From positions 1 to 8,769 of the forward strand of contig JALSPX010000207.1 of the NCBI GenBank assembly GCA_026985755.1: a stretch of 8,769 bases of DNA, read 5' to 3'. This DNA comes from Sulfurovum sp. GTDB lineage: Bacteria; Campylobacterota; Campylobacteria; Campylobacterales; Sulfurovaceae. Below the pieces are notes generated by a model that had not been told where the DNA came from, ran no database searches, and saw only the letters and a list, made by a program, of their open reading frames with translations. This document shows, piece after piece, positions 6,274 to 8,769 of the stretch (position 1 is the stretch's first letter; every line of letters starts with the position of its first letter). A program made the translations under genes and the position numbers.

Positions 6274-6285
6274 ATTAAACTCCTT

Positions 6286-7182
6286 TTACTTTTTTTCATT
6301 TTTTGCTGAAAATATTTTCTCTTTAAACTCTTTTAACGATGTTTTGAGCGTTTCAAAAAGTTTTTCTGCTTTATTTGGTCCTTTTATCTCTTTTTGAACT
6401 GCTTCTATTTGATCTTGTAACATCTTATATGTTGTGGTACTCTTACTCACATAACCTAATTTTTCTGCTACTTTTAAACTCTCACTTGCAGCATCTAAAT
6501 ACGCTAATGCTCTTGTTTTATCTTCTTTTGCAACAGTAGCTGATGCTGCTATTAAATCTGTTGCTTTAATTAATGGTATAGGCACTATTTGTGTGACTGA
6601 AGTAAAGGTACTCAATGCTATGGCTAATACCTCTTTAGCCTTGTCTACTTCATGACTATGCACATACTTGGCTGCCAGTTTTAAAGCATCGGGATATGAG
6701 GCTAAAGGCAAAGAGACAGTGGTAATGTCTATTTCACTTTGCAGTGGTAACATCAGTGCTCTAGCCTCTTGCACTTTATTTTCTTTCAGTAACCCCTGTA
6801 CGGTATTAAGTGTAAGATCTATCTCTTTACTCGTGCCTATATACTCATTGACACGGATTAGACTGTCTATGGGTAAAAGTTCTGGTACTTTATTAGATGC
6901 AAGAATCACTTCAAGTTTTCCCAACGCACTCTCTAGCTTTTTTGTTGCCAAATCTTCATCTTTTTTCTCCAATGCTACCAATGCCTCATGCGCATCTTTT
7001 AATGAGTTAATCGCCTCAGTGACTAACTTAGCTTCATGTGCTTTTGCATCACTTTTAGCATTGCTGACTGCAATTTTATTGACCTCTTTTACTGTCGCAT
7101 CTTTTGCTGCTGTATCTTTGGCTTGTACTACTCCTGTAAGTAGGGTAGATGCCAACAGTGTGGATAATACGATATTCTTCAT
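6286..7182 (-). CDS. YfdX family exported protein
   Basis: The 298-residue precursor has a signal peptide (residues 1-21, hydrophobic core IVLSTLLASTLLTGVV, probable cut after VQA), so it should act in the periplasm. The YfdX signature follows: a helical repeat region (LVTEAINSLKDAHEALVALEKKD), PIDSLIRVNEYIG (104-116), QEARALMLPLQSEIDITTVS (138-157), LPLASYPDALKLAAKYV (158-174) and IPLIKATDLIAAS (202-214). YfdX proteins are linked to acid, antibiotic and heat stress and are reported to act chaperone-like, but no exact mechanism is settled. The C-terminal 50 residues are a Lys/Glu-rich helix beyond the usual domain. GGAG lies 5 bases before the ATG. It is the first gene of the run with hsp20, hsp20, the membrane protein and VF530, and a Crp/Fnr regulator precedes it. 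The pairing with Hsp20 recalls heat-resistance islands. Confidence 0.9.
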   Translation of the reverse strand: MKNIVLSTLLASTLLTGVVQAKDTAAKDATVKEVNKIAVSNAKSDAKAHEAKLVTEAINSLKDAHEALVALEKKDEDLATKKLESALGKLEVILASNKVPELLPIDSLIRVNEYIGTSKEIDLTLNTVQGLLKENKVQEARALMLPLQSEIDITTVSLPLASYPDALKLAAKYVHSHEVDKAKEVLAIALSTFTSVTQIVPIPLIKATDLIAASATVAKEDKTRALAYLDAASESLKVAEKLGYVSKSTTTYKMLQDQIEAVQKEIKGPNKAEKLFETLKTSLKEFKEKIFSAKNEKK

Positions 7183-7207
7183 GTTCGCTCCTTAGACAAA
7201 TATATTA

Positions 7208-7226
7208 TTTAGTCTTCTTGACTAAA
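7208..7226 (-). promoter_or_regulatory. Perfect 19-base inverted repeat at the start of the yfdX transcript
   Basis: TTTAGTC and GACTAAA (7-base arms, 5-base spacer) lie 9 bases downstream of the yfdX -10 box, so the repeat spans about +3 to +21 of the predicted transcript. It could be a repressor operator or a 5' RNA hairpin placed before the ribosome site at 7188-7191. It is not CIRCE (TTAGCACTC-N9-GAGTGCTAA) or the HspR HAIR element. Confidence 0.55.
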
Positions 7227-7235
7227 CATAAGAGT

Positions 7236-7241
7236 ATTATA
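7236..7241 (-). promoter_or_regulatory. -10 box of the yfdX-hsp20-hsp20 operon
   Basis: TATAAT on the minus strand, 53 bases before the yfdX ATG. No -35 box is present at normal spacing. The predicted transcription start is near 7229. An inverted repeat lies on each side, at 7208-7226 and 7263-7280, suggesting regulated expression. Confidence 0.55.
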
Positions 7242-7262
7242 ATAAGGTCTGGGAAATGAAGC

Positions 7263-7280
7263 ATGCAACCTAAGTTGCAT
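7263..7280. promoter_or_regulatory. Perfect 18-base palindrome upstream of the yfdX promoter (activator site or hairpin)
   Basis: ATGCAAC-CTAA-GTTGCAT has 7-base arms and a 4-base spacer, placed between the crp stop and the yfdX promoter. Its centre is about 42.5 bases upstream of the predicted yfdX start, the position of class II Crp/Fnr activator sites, and the inner AAC-N4-GTT resembles Crp/Fnr-family operators. As RNA it could also be a hairpin. The T-run flanks it only on the plus-strand side, where no gene needs a terminator, so termination of crp would be weak. Confidence 0.5.
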
Positions 7281-7283
7281 TTT

Positions 7284-7952
7284 TTAAAAAAGTTTAATTT
7301 TTGCTAAAAGCTTATTTGCATCAGCGATTTGAAGGGTTTTATCTTTATTCTCTATCAGTCCATCTGCTTTAAGTTTTTTAAGATGTCGTTCTACCACATG
7401 GCGTATTGTACCGATAAGTTTAGCAATTTCTGTATGTGAGAGTCCTTGGAGTAACTTATATTTTAAAAGATTACTTGGATCTAAATTTTGTAAAAGCAGT
7501 TTAATCAATCTCTCTTCTGTACTATACAAAGAGATATCTGTCACCAACTCCTCCATATGTCGCATCTGTTTGGCAATATAGGGGAAAAACTTTTTGTTAA
7601 ATTCTGGGTTGTGTTCTATCATGTAACGTACATTGTCTATAGGCATCTCAAAAGCAGCAGTCTCTTCCATCGCCTCATACATCACATCATGAGCTTCACC
7701 GTCAAGTAACGTAATAGTATCAAACATATCACCCGCACGTAAAATAAAAATCGTCTGCTCTTTTGCATTATCAAGGTTAAGTTGATAGGTCTTTATCTTT
7801 CCCTCTTGTATCACATAAAAATAACGGCTTAGTTCCCCACTCGTAAAGAGTGTTTCTCCTTTTTTAAACGTCACACGTTTTGTAAAGTAATTTATCTCTT
7901 GCTGTACACTATCATCAAGTGTTTCAAATGGTTTTATCTGATAATTATTCAT
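7284..7952 (-). CDS. Crp/Fnr family transcriptional regulator
   Basis: The 222-residue cytoplasmic regulator has an N-terminal cyclic-nucleotide-binding-like barrel (about residues 8-115, with KKGETLFTSGELSRYFYVIQEGKIKTY and RAGDMFDTITLLDG), a long dimer helix (about 116-140) and a C-terminal winged helix-turn-helix (about 144-205, core LSHTEIAKLIGTIRHVVERH). No cysteine is present, so it is not an FNR-type iron-sulfur sensor. The cAMP-binding GE/RSA pattern is absent too, so the effector is unknown. In the recognition helix the usual conserved Glu (CRP Glu181) aligns with His185, while both flanking Arg are kept (Arg184, Arg189). The only upstream start is the ATG at 7952, with no recognisable Shine-Dalgarno sequence. 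It precedes the yfdX operon by 101 bases in the same direction and is the likely local regulator. Confidence 0.9.
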   Translation of the reverse strand: MNNYQIKPFETLDDSVQQEINYFTKRVTFKKGETLFTSGELSRYFYVIQEGKIKTYQLNLDNAKEQTIFILRAGDMFDTITLLDGEAHDVMYEAMEETAAFEMPIDNVRYMIEHNPEFNKKFFPYIAKQMRHMEELVTDISLYSTEERLIKLLLQNLDPSNLLKYKLLQGLSHTEIAKLIGTIRHVVERHLKKLKADGLIENKDKTLQIADANKLLAKIKLF

Positions 7953-7954
7953 AT

Positions 7955-7972
7955 GTTATAGTACACTATCAC
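7955..7972. promoter_or_regulatory. Imperfect palindrome just upstream of the crp/fnr start codon
   Basis: GTtATAGT-AC-ACTATcAC pairs at 7 of 9 positions and ends 2 bases before the crp ATG, where a ribosome site would normally be. This placement suits autorepression by the regulator or a structure limiting translation. The half-site GTnATAGT is unlike the E. coli CRP or FNR consensus. Confidence 0.45.
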
Positions 7973-8028
7973 AACCAAAAGTCTGCAACAGTTTTCTTTT
8001 TGGTATGAAATATTTCTATACAATGGTA

Positions 8029-8037
8029 TGCTATAAT
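8029..8037 (+). promoter_or_regulatory. Extended -10 promoter of smpB
   Basis: TGcTATAAT inside TATGCTATAAT, an 11-base string also found at the barrel gene promoter (1007-1017). The predicted start near 8044 gives a leader of about 19 bases. A minus-strand TATAGA (8015-8020) lies back to back with it and could serve crp. Confidence 0.6.
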
Positions 8038-8062
8038 GCAATAAATAAACCAAAGGATACAC

Positions 8063-8527
8063 GTGGCTATCAATATCGTTGCACAAAACAAAAAAGCCAG
8101 ACATGATTATGAGATACTTGAAAAGTTTGAAGCGGGTATCGTGCTTGCTGGGGCAGAGGTAAAGGCACTTCGTGCCAAGCGTGCCAACCTTGCCGATGCT
8201 TTTTGTCGTTTCATTCAGGGTGAATTGCATCTTATGAATGCACACATCGCTCACTTGGAGACGACCAACAGACATTATGTACCCGACACACGTACCCCTA
8301 GAAAACTTCTTTTACATAAAAAAGAGCTAGAAAAACTTTATGTCAAAGTCCATAAAGATGGGCTGACTATTGTCCCATTAATGATTTATTTTAATGAGCG
8401 TAACCTTGCTAAAGTGAGCATAGCCATCGCTAAAGGTAAAAAACTTCATGACAAACGTGCCGATATGAAAGCTAAAACACTGGATAGAGAAGCACGCTCT
8501 GCTATGAAAAATAGGAGTTATGAATGA
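8063..8527 (+). CDS. smpB: SsrA-binding protein SmpB
   Basis: The 154-residue cytoplasmic protein binds tmRNA and carries it to stalled ribosomes for trans-translation and tagging of incomplete proteins. Family motifs run along its length: VAQNKKARHDYEILEKFEAGIVLAG, EVKALRAKRANLADAF, HIAHLE with ETTNRHYVPD, RKLLLHKKELEKL, GLTIVPLMIYFNERNLAKVSIAIAKGKKLHDKR and the basic C-terminal tail KAKTLDREARSAMKNRSYE. Length is normal. The start is GTG at 8063, with AAAGGA 5 bases upstream and a TGcTATAAT promoter ahead. Its stop overlaps the next start as ATGA, and that gene's ribosome site (AGGAG, 8513-8517) lies inside the smpB end. The tmRNA gene is not in this window. Confidence 0.97.
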   Translation: MAINIVAQNKKARHDYEILEKFEAGIVLAGAEVKALRAKRANLADAFCRFIQGELHLMNAHIAHLETTNRHYVPDTRTPRKLLLHKKELEKLYVKVHKDGLTIVPLMIYFNERNLAKVSIAIAKGKKLHDKRADMKAKTLDREARSAMKNRSYE

Positions 8528-8769
8528 GCGATTTACATACCTTTCTCACTTCATTTCAAAGTACAGTATTAGGAACACTTGCTCATAATGGTTATCCTTT
8601 TAATTCTTATGCTCCTTTTTATTACGATGGAGAAGTAGTCTATATTTTTATCTCAGATATCTCCACACATGCCAAAAATATACGACATATACCAAAAGCC
8701 TCTGCATTTTTCATAGAAGATGAGAGTATCACGCCTAATATCTTCAGAAGAAAGCGTATTTCTTTACAA
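8524..8769 (+). CDS. HugZ/pyridoxamine 5'-phosphate oxidase-like FMN-binding protein (partial, 3' end outside window)
   Basis: The first 82 residues run off the right edge with no stop. They form the opening of a split beta-barrel flavoprotein: a short helix (MSDLHTFLTSFQ), STVLGTLAHNGYPFNSYAPFYY (about residues 13-34), VVYIFISDISTHAKNIRHIPKASAFFIEDE (about 38-67) and FRRKRISLQ at 74-82. The last segment matches the arginine-rich RKR(L/I)xL motif of the HugZ heme-utilisation branch, where the family cleaves or binds heme. That assignment is inference, because the C-terminal HugZ loop with its heme-binding histidine lies beyond the window. The start is supported by AGGAG 6 bases upstream and the ATGA overlap with the smpB stop, which implies coupled translation. 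Confidence 0.75.
   Translation, partial: MSDLHTFLTSFQSTVLGTLAHNGYPFNSYAPFYYDGEVVYIFISDISTHAKNIRHIPKASAFFIEDESITPNIFRRKRISLQ

Noticed and set aside
6668..7195. Plus-strand 175-residue frame opposite yfdX
   Set aside because: It is a Ser/Ala-rich shadow of the yfdX helices; yfdX has a signal peptide, family motifs and a ribosome site.
7208..7280. CIRCE or HspR (HAIR) heat-shock operator in front of the stress operon
   Set aside because: The repeats found (TTTAGTC-N5-GACTAAA and ATGCAAC-N4-GTTGCAT) match neither consensus in sequence or spacing.
7284..7952. FNR-type oxygen sensor
   Set aside because: The translated protein contains no cysteine, so a 4Fe-4S cluster cannot be bound in the usual way.
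7949..8275. Minus-strand 108-residue frame opposite smpB and the divergent promoters
   Set aside because: It covers the crp/smpB promoter region and the antisense of smpB, and its translation resembles no protein family.

Overview
The window is A+T-rich bacterial chromosome that most resembles a Campylobacterota (epsilonproteobacterial) genome of the Sulfurovum/Sulfurimonas kind. The evidence is the order uvrD-type helicase end, truB, ispE, smpB. Promoters carry a strong TATAAT, often as TGnTATAAT, with no clear -35 box. This placement rests on remembered gene order and protein character; no database search was run.

Region 1 (1-2542, plus strand) is housekeeping: the last 51 codons of a UvrD/PcrA-like helicase, truB (tRNA pseudouridine-55 synthase) overlapping it by one base, a small secreted 8-strand-type outer membrane beta-barrel protein, and ispE (isoprenoid precursor kinase). 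The barrel gene sits where relatives are remembered to carry csrA.

Region 2 (2543-4564, plus strand) holds a membrane fatty acid desaturase with three histidine boxes and a 318-residue protein joining a long Lys/Thr/Ser/Ala-rich histone-H1-like stretch to a C-terminal DUF2853 domain.

Region 3 (4561-7952, minus strand) is a stress-type gene set read toward region 2. A Crp/Fnr-family regulator comes first, then a compact run of five genes: exported YfdX, two different Hsp20 small heat-shock proteins, a two-helix membrane protein of unknown family and a VF530 (DUF2132) putative DNA-binding protein. Gaps within the run are 4 to 22 bases, so it is probably one operon starting at a promoter near 7240. 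Two perfect inverted repeats flank that promoter. The YfdX plus Hsp20 pairing recalls the enterobacterial heat-resistance locus (tLST/LHR), but without ClpK, HdeD, FtsH, thioredoxin or KefB. The last minus gene and the DUF2853 gene converge with stop codons overlapping by 4 bases.

Region 4 (7953-8769) is a 110-base divergent promoter region, smpB (trans-translation) with a GTG start, and the first 82 codons of a HugZ/pyridoxamine-phosphate-oxidase-like flavoprotein overlapping smpB by ATGA.

Regions 2 and 3 together look like an accessory stress/nucleoid block of about 5.5 kb lying between ispE and smpB, genes that are adjacent in Helicobacter as I recall. No tRNA, rRNA, CRISPR array, transposase or attachment site was recognised, and no gene-free stretch exceeds 300 bases.
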